Below are positions 44,272 through 53,366 of a DNA stretch of 64,000 nucleotides, piece by piece. Origin of the DNA: Anaerofustis stercorihominis (lineage in GTDB: Bacteria > Bacillota > Clostridia > Eubacteriales > Anaerofustaceae). The position numbers and the translations under genes were made by a program. The notes beneath the pieces are model-generated. The model saw only the letters and a list, made by a program, of their open reading frames with translations, was not told where the DNA came from and searched no databases. The DNA lies in contig NZ_SPHL01000003.1 of the NCBI RefSeq assembly GCF_005844425.1, positions 26,860 to 90,859 of the forward strand. The letters run 5' to 3'. How positions within the stretch are numbered: position 1 is the first letter of the stretch; every line of letters starts with the position of its first letter.

Positions 44272-45108
44272 ATGATAATAAAAGAAGCTCTTATGAAAGC
44301 AAGTAAAAAACTTGAAGAAAATAATATTCCAGGTTCACTAAACGAAGCAAAATATCTTTTAAAATTTCTACTAAAAAAAGATGATATATACTTTATTACA
44401 AATTTAGATAAATCTTTAAATGACGATGAGCTAAAAAAATATAAAGAACTGGTTAACAAAAGATGTAAACATGTTCCTTTCAGCTATATTACAGGAGTAA
44501 AGGAATTCATGGGACTTGAATTTTTTGTAAATAATCAAACTTTAATACCTCGTCCAGAAACAGAAATTATAACAGAATATGTTATAAATAATTTTAAAGA
44601 TAAAAAACTTGATATTTTAGAAATTGGTGTTGGAAGCGGATGCATAAGCATATCCATAGCAAAATATTTAAGTAATGTAAATATTTTAGGCGTAGATATA
44701 AATGAAAAAGCAATTGAAGTTGCCAACAAAAATATTAAATATAATAATGTAGAAAATAAAGTTAATTTTATAAAAAGCGACTTATATGAAAATGTAAAAG
44801 GAAAATTCGATATTATAATTTCAAATCCACCTTACATCAAAAGCGATGTTATTAAAACCCTTGAAGATGACGTAAAAAAATACGAACCGATTTTAGCTTT
44901 GGATGGAGGAAATGACGGGCTTTACTTTTATAAAAAAATAATAAATGATGCAGATAAATTTTTAAAAGATAATTCCTACATTATTTTTGAAATAGGTTAC
45001 GACCAAGGTGAAGATGTAAAAACACTTTTAGAAAAAAAACAATTCAAAGAAATAGAAATAATCAAAGATCTTGCAGGTTTTGACAGAACAATAATTGCAA
45101 AAAAATAA
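44272..45108 (+). CDS. prmC: Release factor glutamine methyltransferase PrmC
   Basis: Methylates the Gln of the GGQ motif in peptide release factors RF1 and RF2. From the ATG preceded by AAAGGAAAT it is 278 residues. Visible are the N-terminal helical domain (NEAKYLLKFLL), VPFSYITGVKEFMGLEF, IPRPETE, the SAM motif LEIGVGSGCISISIA and the catalytic NPPYIKSD. The frame extends 56 codons upstream into the methyltransferase gene, but those codons are shadow. In most Firmicutes prmC follows prfA; here prfA is absent and it pairs with another RNA methyltransferase. Confidence 0.95.
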   Translation: MIIKEALMKASKKLEENNIPGSLNEAKYLLKFLLKKDDIYFITNLDKSLNDDELKKYKELVNKRCKHVPFSYITGVKEFMGLEFFVNNQTLIPRPETEIITEYVINNFKDKKLDILEIGVGSGCISISIAKYLSNVNILGVDINEKAIEVANKNIKYNNVENKVNFIKSDLYENVKGKFDIIISNPPYIKSDVIKTLEDDVKKYEPILALDGGNDGLYFYKKIINDADKFLKDNSYIIFEIGYDQGEDVKTLLEKKQFKEIEIIKDLAGFDRTIIAKK

Positions 45109-45133
45109 AAGACAGCTAAATGCTGTCTTTTTA
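45107..45133 (+). terminator. Rho-independent terminator after prmC
   Basis: Ten-base stem AAAAGACAGC/GCTGTCTTTT with loop TAAAT and a trailing T. Confidence 0.87.
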
Positions 45134-45244
45134 AAATATCACAAAACATAACACTTATATTAATAAAAAACTTTCTTAAATTTATAGTGATATTTTTAAT
45201 CTTATTCTTTTCAGAAAAATATAAATAATAAAACAAACACATTA

Positions 45245-45415
45245 TTAGTTTTCTTCTTTCATCCAACGTCTGCCTTTTTTGCCTGTCGGTGGAAGTCTAT
45301 CCCCTTGTTCTATATTGACTATTCTTCCATTTTCAATATAAGAACCGTCTTTTTCTACTTCTCTGTATTCACCTGCAGGTAAATCATCAGTACCGGGTTT
45401 ATATAAATTACTCAT
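45245..45415 (-). CDS. YjzC-like small protein
   Basis: A 56-residue protein that I translated by hand from the minus strand. It starts MSNLYKPGTDDLPAGEYREV and contains IEQGDRLPPTGKKGRRWM. The pattern (an N-terminal PG, a GEY or GxY, then a GDRLPP-type turn, then a basic Trp-containing end) fits the small YjzC family of Bacillus and relatives. AAAGGAAA lies six bases before the ATG, and two stop codons end it. No function is established for the family. It occupies an otherwise empty gap between the prmC terminator and the formate/nitrite channel gene. Confidence 0.75.
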   Translation of the reverse strand: MSNLYKPGTDDLPAGEYREVEKDGSYIENGRIVNIEQGDRLPPTGKKGRRWMKEEN

Positions 45416-45499
45416 AATCTTTTCCTTTCATAATTTATTCTCGATATTATTTTTCATCAATTTTTGTTAATTATTCAAAAAATATGATGTTAAAATTTA

Positions 45500-45528
45500 C
45501 AAAAAAAAAGATATCCTTAAGATATCTT
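45500..45528 (-). terminator. Rho-independent terminator after the formate/nitrite channel gene
   Basis: Eight-base stem AAGATATC/GATATCTT with a five-base loop around the stop codon and a run of nine A on the plus strand (T in the minus-strand transcript). Confidence 0.8.
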
Positions 45529-46179
45529 CCTTTCACTTTTTTCTTTTATTATTTTACAAACGGGAAAAATAAGTCCGCCAATACTATTACCCAAAGTTAT
45601 TACTAAAATTGAAATAAAAGTATTAACATTCCATATTCCGGCAACAGAAAAATAGAACATATCGGCAATACTATGTTCAAAGCCACATAGTATAAAACCC
45701 ATAACTCCAAATATAAGCCCTAAATATTTACCTATTTCCGTTTTATTGCTTTTATAACCGTCAACTGCTATGTAAATAAGAATATTACAAAGTATTGCAA
45801 GAATAAATAAGCTAAGCAAATTCCCGCTTAACTTTGTATTACAAAGATTTACGGCACTCTCATAAAGATTGACAGTTGAGCCAGGAGTATTAAAAAATCT
45901 TGTAAGTTTAATCATATTAGCAAGCAAAAATGCTCCAATAAAATTGCCAATCCAAACAATTATTAAATTAAAAGCATACTTTTTATCATTTTCAAATAAA
46001 TACAAAACTTTTCCAGTAAATAAGTTAAGCTCAAAAGTACAAACACTAAAAAGTCCAACGGAAAAGAGAAACGCACCTATTACATGGTTTTCCATAGATA
46101 AATAAGCACATCCACCAATTCCTATCATAATTCCTGCTAAAACTGCATATATAAATACAACTAATCTACTTTTACTCAT
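45517..46179 (-). CDS. Formate/nitrite transporter (FNT) family channel
   Basis: Pentameric channel for small monovalent anions such as formate, nitrite or hydrosulfide. 220 residues with six membrane helices. Seen: GIGGCAYLSMENHVIGAFLF, the conserved LNLFTGKV and GNFIGAFLLANMI in the first half, and the C-terminal FEHSIADMFYFSVA, matching the FNT signature around the pore histidine. The ATG follows AAAGAGGT; nine extra codons in frame upstream are not needed. In an anaerobe formate is the likely substrate, but no formate lyase is nearby. Confidence 0.9.
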   Translation of the reverse strand: MSKSRLVVFIYAVLAGIMIGIGGCAYLSMENHVIGAFLFSVGLFSVCTFELNLFTGKVLYLFENDKKYAFNLIIVWIGNFIGAFLLANMIKLTRFFNTPGSTVNLYESAVNLCNTKLSGNLLSLFILAILCNILIYIAVDGYKSNKTEIGKYLGLIFGVMGFILCGFEHSIADMFYFSVAGIWNVNTFISILVITLGNSIGGLIFPVCKIIKEKSERKIS

Positions 46180-46201
46180 TTTTACCTCTTTATTTTTGCA
46201 A

Positions 46202-46235
46202 AACAAAGTTCAGTGAAATATCACTGAACTTTGTT
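46202..46235 (-). terminator. Perfect 15-base hairpin between the cyclophilin and FNT genes
   Basis: AACAAAGTTCAGTGA pairs perfectly with TCACTGAACTTTGTT across a four-base loop, just past the cyclophilin stop. The T-tract after it on the minus strand is weak (GTTTTG), so it may be a leaky terminator or an RNA-stabilising element upstream of the FNT ribosome-binding site. Confidence 0.6.
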
Positions 46236-46237
46236 AA

Positions 46238-46720
46238 TTATTCTTCTATTATTTCTATTTTCTTTATTTTTCTTTCTTCAAGAGGTTTATCCATATAATC
46301 TGTAGGAGTTTTTGCAATTTCATCAAGAACATCAAAACCTTCAGTAAGTTTACCAAAAGCAGCATATTCACCATCTAAGTGAGGTGCATTTTGGTGCATT
46401 ATAAAGAACTGACTTCCTGCAGAGTTTTTATCCATGCTTCTTGCCATAGATATAACGCCTCTTTCATGTTTTAAATTATTTTCAACTCCGTTTGAAGCAA
46501 ATTCACCTTTAATTGTATGCCCAGGGCCACCCATTCCATTACCGTTTGGACATCCTCCTTGAATCATAAAACCTTCTATTACTCTATGAAAGATTAATCC
46601 GTTATAAAATCCATCTTTTACCAAATTAATAAAATTTTCACATGTTATAGGAGCAATATTTTCATATAATTCAACAACCATTACTCCGCCGTTTTCCATT
46701 TCTATTTTAGCTTTTGTCAT
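46238..46720 (-). CDS. Peptidyl-prolyl cis-trans isomerase (cyclophilin)
   Basis: Cytosolic cyclophilin that accelerates proline isomerisation in folding proteins. About 160 residues with no signal peptide. The active-site Arg/Phe segment is FHRVIEGFMIQGGCP, then GGPGHTIKGEF, SMARSMDKNSAGSQFFIMHQ and a conserved FGKLTEGFDVLDEI. The second ATG (before TKAKIEMENG) is chosen, nine bases after AAAGGA; the first ATG abuts it. It is divergent from glmU across a 122-base gap. Confidence 0.94.
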   Translation of the reverse strand: MTKAKIEMENGGVMVVELYENIAPITCENFINLVKDGFYNGLIFHRVIEGFMIQGGCPNGNGMGGPGHTIKGEFASNGVENNLKHERGVISMARSMDKNSAGSQFFIMHQNAPHLDGEYAAFGKLTEGFDVLDEIAKTPTDYMDKPLEERKIKKIEIIEE

Positions 46721-46842
46721 AATAACCATTCCTTTCTTTTTGTAAGGAGTATTTTACCATATATATTAAATAAATAAAACAAATTTAAAATTTTTGTGTA
46801 CTTTTTTCAACTTCTTTATTATAATGTTGGTTGGGTGATTAT

Positions 46843-48204
46843 ATGGAAAAGAAAAATAATAATGTATCTGCTTTAATCCTTGCAGGAGGATTAGGCACAA
46901 GAATGAAATCAGAAAAACCAAAAGTTTTACATGAAATATGCGGTGAAACTTTACTTAAACACGTAATTTTAAACGTTGAAGAAGCAAATATTGACGATAT
47001 AGGTGTAGTAGTAGGATACAAAGCCGATATGGTTAAAGAAGTTACTGGAGAAAAATACAGTTATTATCTTCAAGAAGAACAACTTGGAACAGGTCATGCA
47101 GTAATGATGGCAAAAGACTTTCTAAAAAACAAGAAAGGTAAAATCCTTGTTCTTTGCGGAGATGCTCCTTTAATCAATAAAAACGTAATAAATGATTTTA
47201 TAAATTATACAGATGAAAACAGCTTGGATCTTTGCGTTCTAACTGCAATATTAGATGATGCAAAAAGCTATGGAAGAATAGTTAGAAAAGACGATAGACT
47301 TGAAAAAATCGTAGAACTAAAAGATGCAAATGAAGAACAAGCAAATATAAAGGAAGTTAATTCAGGTACTTACATTTTTGATGTAGAAAAACTATTAAAA
47401 CATTTGGATGAACTTTCAACAAACAATGCTCAAAAAGAATATTACATTACAGATATGATTGAAATATTCAAAAACAACGGTTATAACGTTGATGCATTTG
47501 CCGCAAAAGAAAGCAGTATAGTTGAAGCAGCAAACAACAGATATGAGCTTTCAAAATGTGAGGAACTTTTAAGAGAAGAAATAAATAAACAACATATGCT
47601 TGAAGGGGTTACAATTATAAATCCAAAAGCAACTTACATTGACAGAAACGTTAAAATCGGTGTTGATACAGTAATTTATCCAAATACAATAATTAAAAAA
47701 GGAAGTATCATCGGTGAAAGAAACGAAATATATGCTTCAAGAATAGAAAACAGCTGTATTGGAGACGAAAATAAAATAGATAACTGCGTAATAACAGATG
47801 CAAAGGTAAGTAACCAAAACCAAATAGGTCCTTATGTACATTTAAGACCAAATGCCGATATAAAAGACGGTACAAGACTTGGCAACTTTGTTGAAGTTAA
47901 AAACTCAACAATCGGAAATGGCACAAAAGTAAGCCATTTAACATATGTTGGAGATGGTGAAATCGGAGAAAACACTAACGTAGGATGCGGTGTCGTATTT
48001 GTAAATTATGACGGTAAAAACAAGTATAAAACAAAAGTAGGAAACAACTGTTTTGTAGGATGTAATGTAAATCTTGTTGCTCCTATAACAATAGAAGACA
48101 ATGTATATATAGCTGCAGGTTCTACCTTAACAGATGATGTGGAAAAGAACTCTCTTGCCATTGCAAGAAGCAGACAGACTATAAAAAAAGATTATAAAAA
48201 ATAA
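46843..48204 (+). CDS. glmU: Bifunctional N-acetylglucosamine-1-phosphate uridyltransferase / glucosamine-1-phosphate acetyltransferase GlmU
   Basis: Makes UDP-GlcNAc, the precursor of peptidoglycan. About 453 residues. The N-terminal nucleotidyltransferase has LILAGGLGTRMKSEKPKVL, EEQLGTGHAV and CGDAPLI; the C-terminal left-handed beta helix has hexapeptide repeats and the catalytic region VSHLTYVGDGEIG, with GCGVVFVNYDGKNKYKT. The ATG is chosen, with GGGTGAT upstream, over an in-frame TTG. It precedes prs, the common order glmU-prs in Firmicutes. Confidence 0.97.
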   Translation: MEKKNNNVSALILAGGLGTRMKSEKPKVLHEICGETLLKHVILNVEEANIDDIGVVVGYKADMVKEVTGEKYSYYLQEEQLGTGHAVMMAKDFLKNKKGKILVLCGDAPLINKNVINDFINYTDENSLDLCVLTAILDDAKSYGRIVRKDDRLEKIVELKDANEEQANIKEVNSGTYIFDVEKLLKHLDELSTNNAQKEYYITDMIEIFKNNGYNVDAFAAKESSIVEAANNRYELSKCEELLREEINKQHMLEGVTIINPKATYIDRNVKIGVDTVIYPNTIIKKGSIIGERNEIYASRIENSCIGDENKIDNCVITDAKVSNQNQIGPYVHLRPNADIKDGTRLGNFVEVKNSTIGNGTKVSHLTYVGDGEIGENTNVGCGVVFVNYDGKNKYKTKVGNNCFVGCNVNLVAPITIEDNVYIAAGSTLTDDVEKNSLAIARSRQTIKKDYKK

Positions 48205-48222
48205 TAAATTTTAGATTTACAA

Positions 48223-48251
48223 TTTAAAAACATATAAAATTTTGTTATAAT
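48223..48251 (+). promoter_or_regulatory. Probable promoter of prs
   Basis: -10 TATAAT (48246-48251) with a weaker -35 TTTAAA (48223-48228) 17 bases upstream, in the glmU-prs gap. It indicates that prs has its own promoter besides possible read-through from glmU. Confidence 0.55.
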
Positions 48252-48259
48252 GTGTTTAT

Positions 48260-48278
48260 AAATAGTTTAAAACTATTT
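48260..48278 (+). promoter_or_regulatory. Small hairpin in the prs leader
   Basis: AAATAGTT-TAA-AACTATTT, an eight-base AT-rich stem just after the presumed transcription start. Weak and without a T-tract, so more likely a leader structure than a terminator. Confidence 0.35.
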
Positions 48279-48308
48279 TAAATAAATATAATTTATGGGG
48301 AGTAGAAA

Positions 48309-49262
48309 ATGATAGAATCTTTTTCAGACATTTGTTTACTTGCAGGTAATTCAAATAAGGCTTTAGCACAAGAAATAGCAGACAATTTAGCATTACCTCT
48401 ATGTTCAGCAAAAATCGGAAAATTCTCTGACGGAGAAATTAATGTTACAATTAATGAATCTGTAAGGGGAAGGGACGTTTTTGTTATTCAATCGGTTTGT
48501 TCGCCGGTTAACGATAATTTAATGGAATTATTAATTATCATTGATGCATTAAAAAGAGCTTCGGCAGGAAGAATAACTGTTGTTATGCCATACTATGCTT
48601 ATGCAAGACAAGACAGAAAGGAAAAAGGAAGAGTTCCTATTACCGCAAGACTTGTTGCAGATATGCTTACAACAGCAGGAGCAGACAGAGTAATATCAAT
48701 TGATTTACATGCTGATCAAATTCAAGGATTCTTTAATATACCTTTTGATAGGTTATTCGGCAGACCAATCATTGCAAATTACATTCAATCTCAAAATGAA
48801 TCAATGGAAAATGTAGTCGTTGTATCACCTGATGCAGGAAGCGTAAAACGTTCAAGAAAATTAGCTGAAGATTTAAACGTACCTTTGGCAATCATCGATA
48901 AAAGAAGACCTAAAGACAATGTTGCGGAAGTAATGAATGTTATCGGTGAAGTAAGAGGCAAAAAAGTTATAATGATTGATGATATGATAGATACGGGAGG
49001 AACTATAGTTGGAGCTGCAAATGCTTTAGAACAACTTGGAGCAGACAGAATAATTTGTGCTTGTACACATCCTGTTTTATCAGGACCAGCTGTGGAAAGG
49101 ATTGAAAATTCTGCTATTGACAAATTAATAGCAACAAATACTATCCCATTAACATCTGATAAGAAAATTGACAAGATTACCGTATTATCTGTTGCACCGC
49201 TGTTAGCAAAAGCAATTAAGATTATACATACAGGTAAATCTATCAGTTCAATTTTTTCATAA
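48309..49262 (+). CDS. prs: Ribose-phosphate pyrophosphokinase
   Basis: Makes PRPP from ribose 5-phosphate and ATP, for purines, pyrimidines, histidine and NAD (NadC uses PRPP). 317 residues, class I. Seen: the flexible-loop motif YYAYARQDRKEKGR, metal-binding ISIDLHADQIQGFF, VVVSPDAGS and the PRPP loop MIDDMIDTGGTI. It follows glmU, as in Bacillus. The transketolase genes after it supply ribose 5-phosphate, so the grouping makes metabolic sense. Confidence 0.98.
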   Translation: MIESFSDICLLAGNSNKALAQEIADNLALPLCSAKIGKFSDGEINVTINESVRGRDVFVIQSVCSPVNDNLMELLIIIDALKRASAGRITVVMPYYAYARQDRKEKGRVPITARLVADMLTTAGADRVISIDLHADQIQGFFNIPFDRLFGRPIIANYIQSQNESMENVVVVSPDAGSVKRSRKLAEDLNVPLAIIDKRRPKDNVAEVMNVIGEVRGKKVIMIDDMIDTGGTIVGAANALEQLGADRIICACTHPVLSGPAVERIENSAIDKLIATNTIPLTSDKKIDKITVLSVAPLLAKAIKIIHTGKSISSIFS

Positions 49263-49291
49263 AAAATATAAAACGAAAGGAAATAAAAATT

Positions 49292-50104
49292 ATGGATTTA
49301 AAAACAATTGCTAGTAATGTCAGAGTTGGCATTATTACAGAAGTAGCCGCTGCACAAAGTGGACATCCAGGCGGATCTTTATCAAGTGCTGATATCGTTA
49401 CATATCTTTATTTTGAAGCTATGAACATCAATAAAGATAATCTTGATGATCCAAACAGAGACAAATTTATTTTAAGTAAAGGACATGCATCACCTGTTTT
49501 ATATGCTGCTCTTGCAGAAAAAGGAATCATCGAAAGAGATGAACTTAAAACATTTAGAAAAATCAACACAAGACTTCAAGGACATCCAGCTATTCATAAA
49601 TGTCCAGGCGTTGATATGACTGCAGGTTCTTTAGGTTTAGGTTTCCCTGTTGCTGTTGGTCTTGCTCTTGGTAACAAAATTGACGGAAAAGATTCAACAG
49701 TTTACTGCTTATGTGGTGATGGTGAAATCCAAGAAGGTTCAATTTGGGAAGCTGCTATGGCTGCAAGCCACTACAAATTAGATAACTTAATCTTATATGT
49801 AGACAACAACAACTTACAAATTGATGGACCTATAACAGATGTTATGTCTCCATATCCAATTGATGAAAAATTTGCTGCATTTGGTTTCAATGTAATCAAT
49901 GTAGAAGACGGTCATGATTTTGATCAACTTAGAGAAGCAAACGAAAAAGCTAAAGCTTGTAAAGGAAAACCTAGCGTAATTGTTTGTAAAACAGTAAAAG
50001 GTAAAGGTGTTTCATTCATGGAAAACCAAGTTGGTTGGCATGGAAAAGCTCCTAGTGAAGAACAAGCTAAACAAGCTATTGAAGAATTAGGAGGTTGGAA
50101 ATAA
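49292..50104 (+). CDS. Transketolase N-terminal subunit
   Basis: TPP-binding half of a split transketolase, 270 residues, linking glycolysis and the pentose phosphate pathway. Seen: SGHPGGSLSSADIV at the N-terminus, SKGHASPVLYA, and the TPP motif GDGEIQEGSIWEAA followed by DNNNLQIDGP. AAAGGAAAT precedes the ATG. The stop codon shares one base with the start of the C-terminal subunit, giving equal expression. Split transketolases are common in clostridia and archaea. Codons are more biased (GCT, GGT) than in neighbours, suggesting high expression. Confidence 0.97.
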   Translation: MDLKTIASNVRVGIITEVAAAQSGHPGGSLSSADIVTYLYFEAMNINKDNLDDPNRDKFILSKGHASPVLYAALAEKGIIERDELKTFRKINTRLQGHPAIHKCPGVDMTAGSLGLGFPVAVGLALGNKIDGKDSTVYCLCGDGEIQEGSIWEAAMAASHYKLDNLILYVDNNNLQIDGPITDVMSPYPIDEKFAAFGFNVINVEDGHDFDQLREANEKAKACKGKPSVIVCKTVKGKGVSFMENQVGWHGKAPSEEQAKQAIEELGGWK

Positions 50105-51039
50105 TGAGTAAAATTGCTACAAGAGAATCTTACGGAAACGCTGTAACAGAACTTGGTAAAGAAAATCCTAATATCGTTGTATTAGATGCTGACTTAGCAG
50201 GTGCAACAAAATCAGGCGTATTCAAAAAAGCTTTCCCAGAAAGACATTTTAATGCTGGTATTGCTGAAACAGATATGGTTTGCTTAGCTGCAGGTTTATC
50301 TCTTGCAGGAAAAATCCCATTCGTTTCTACATTTGCCGTATTCGGTACAGGTAGAGCTTATGATGCTGTAAGAAACGCTGTATGTTATCCAAAATTAAAT
50401 GTTAAACTTGCTTTAACTCATGCTGGTTTAACAGTTGGTGAAGACGGTGCTACTCACCAAATGTTAGAAGATATCGCTTTAATGAATGCTCTTCCAAACA
50501 TGACAGTTATCGTTCCAGCTGATGATACAGAAGCTAAACAAGTTGTAAAAGCTGCTGTTGAAATTGACGGACCTGTATTCATGAGATTTGCAAGAGCTGC
50601 TACTCCAGTAGTATTCGGCGATGACTATAAATTTGAAATTGGTAAAGCTGCAACAATTAAAGAAGGTAACGATGTTACATTAATCGCTTGCGGTATCATG
50701 GTTCAAAAAGCATTAGAAGCTGCTGATGAACTTGCTAAAGAAGGAATCAACGCAAGAGTAATCAATATGGCTACTATCAAACCTCTTGATAAAGATGCTG
50801 TAATCAAAGCTGCTAAAGAAACAGGTGCTATCGTAACATGTGAAGAACACTCTATCTATGGTGGTCTTGGAAGCGTTGTTTCTCAAGCTTTAAGTAACGA
50901 ATGCCCAGTTCCTATGGAATACGTTGCAGTAAAAGATACATTTGGAGAAAGTGGTACACCAGATGCATTACTTGCTAAATACCACATTGATACTCCAGAT
51001 ATTATCGAAGCTGCTAAAAAAGCTGTTGGTAGAAAATAA
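50104..51039 (+). CDS. Transketolase C-terminal subunit
   Basis: Second half of the split transketolase, 311 residues: the pyrimidine-binding domain (NPNIVVLDADLAGATKSG, GIAETDMVCLAAGLSLAGK with the conserved Glu that activates TPP, and HAGLTVGEDGATHQ) and the C-terminal domain (EEHSIYGGLGS). The ATG overlaps the stop of the N-terminal subunit in TAATG. An in-frame TTG three codons upstream is not needed. Its stop likewise overlaps the start of the next gene. Confidence 0.97.
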   Translation: MSKIATRESYGNAVTELGKENPNIVVLDADLAGATKSGVFKKAFPERHFNAGIAETDMVCLAAGLSLAGKIPFVSTFAVFGTGRAYDAVRNAVCYPKLNVKLALTHAGLTVGEDGATHQMLEDIALMNALPNMTVIVPADDTEAKQVVKAAVEIDGPVFMRFARAATPVVFGDDYKFEIGKAATIKEGNDVTLIACGIMVQKALEAADELAKEGINARVINMATIKPLDKDAVIKAAKETGAIVTCEEHSIYGGLGSVVSQALSNECPVPMEYVAVKDTFGESGTPDALLAKYHIDTPDIIEAAKKAVGRK

Positions 51040-51710
51040 TGGACAAAAAACGGATTACTAAAGTATCCATAATAACTTTGATTATTATCGCTTTATGTAT
51101 ATTCGTTATAGACAAAGTAGGGTACGGTTTCTTTACCGACCCTACAAAACTAAAGGAGTTCATTTCCGGCTTTGGCATATGGGCACCTTTTGTTTTTTTT
51201 AGTTTGCAGTTTTTACAGGTTATTATGGCCTTCATTCCGGGAAATGTTCTTGGAGTGGTGGGAGGAGGTTTGTTTGGTCATGTTAACAGCTTTTTGCTTA
51301 ATTCAAGTGCCATTTATTTGGGTAGCATTGTAATGTTTATGCTTGGAAAACATTTTAGTGAAAAAGTTGCGTTAAAGTTTGTAAAACAAGAAACCTATGA
51401 TCACTACTTAGAAATAGTGTCCGGTAAAAAAGGTAAACTTACATTATTTATTGCATTTTTATTACCCTTTTTCCCAGACGATGCTTTATGTTTAATTGCC
51501 GGAAGCAGTAATTTAACATATAAAGAGTTTCTTATTTTTTTATTTTTAGGAAGAACTCCGGGAATAATTTTCCCAACTTTTCTTGGTGCAGGAATAATGG
51601 GAAAAGATTATAAATTGTTAGTTGCAATAAGTATTGTTTATGGTATTATATTATTTATAATATATTTTTTTAGAAACAAAATAATAAAAGATGATATAAA
51701 AGATGAGTAA
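51039..51710 (+). CDS. TVP38/TMEM64-family membrane protein
   Basis: Membrane protein of 223 residues with about six helices, of the VTT/DedA-like superfamily. The signature GNVLGVVGGGLFG lies near residue 70, and FLLPFFPDDALCLIAGSSNLTYKEFL followed by GRTPGIIFPTFLGAG forms the second conserved region. Such proteins may act as lipid scramblases or in membrane homeostasis; no specific function is known. Its ATG overlaps the stop of the transketolase subunit by one base, so it is translated from that transcript. Confidence 0.88.
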   Translation: MDKKRITKVSIITLIIIALCIFVIDKVGYGFFTDPTKLKEFISGFGIWAPFVFFSLQFLQVIMAFIPGNVLGVVGGGLFGHVNSFLLNSSAIYLGSIVMFMLGKHFSEKVALKFVKQETYDHYLEIVSGKKGKLTLFIAFLLPFFPDDALCLIAGSSNLTYKEFLIFLFLGRTPGIIFPTFLGAGIMGKDYKLLVAISIVYGIILFIIYFFRNKIIKDDIKDE

Positions 51711-51717
51711 GGAGTAA

Positions 51718-53325
<1,608 letters not shown>

Positions 53326-53332
53326 TAAAATC

Positions 53333-53366
53333 AAAGACCGTTTAATATAACATTAAACGGTCTTTT
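53333..53366. terminator. Bidirectional terminator between pyrG and the histidine kinase gene
   Basis: Perfect 14-base stem AAAGACCGTTTAAT/ATTAAACGGTCTTT with a five-base loop; the stop codon of the minus-strand kinase lies in the right arm. Confidence 0.87.
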
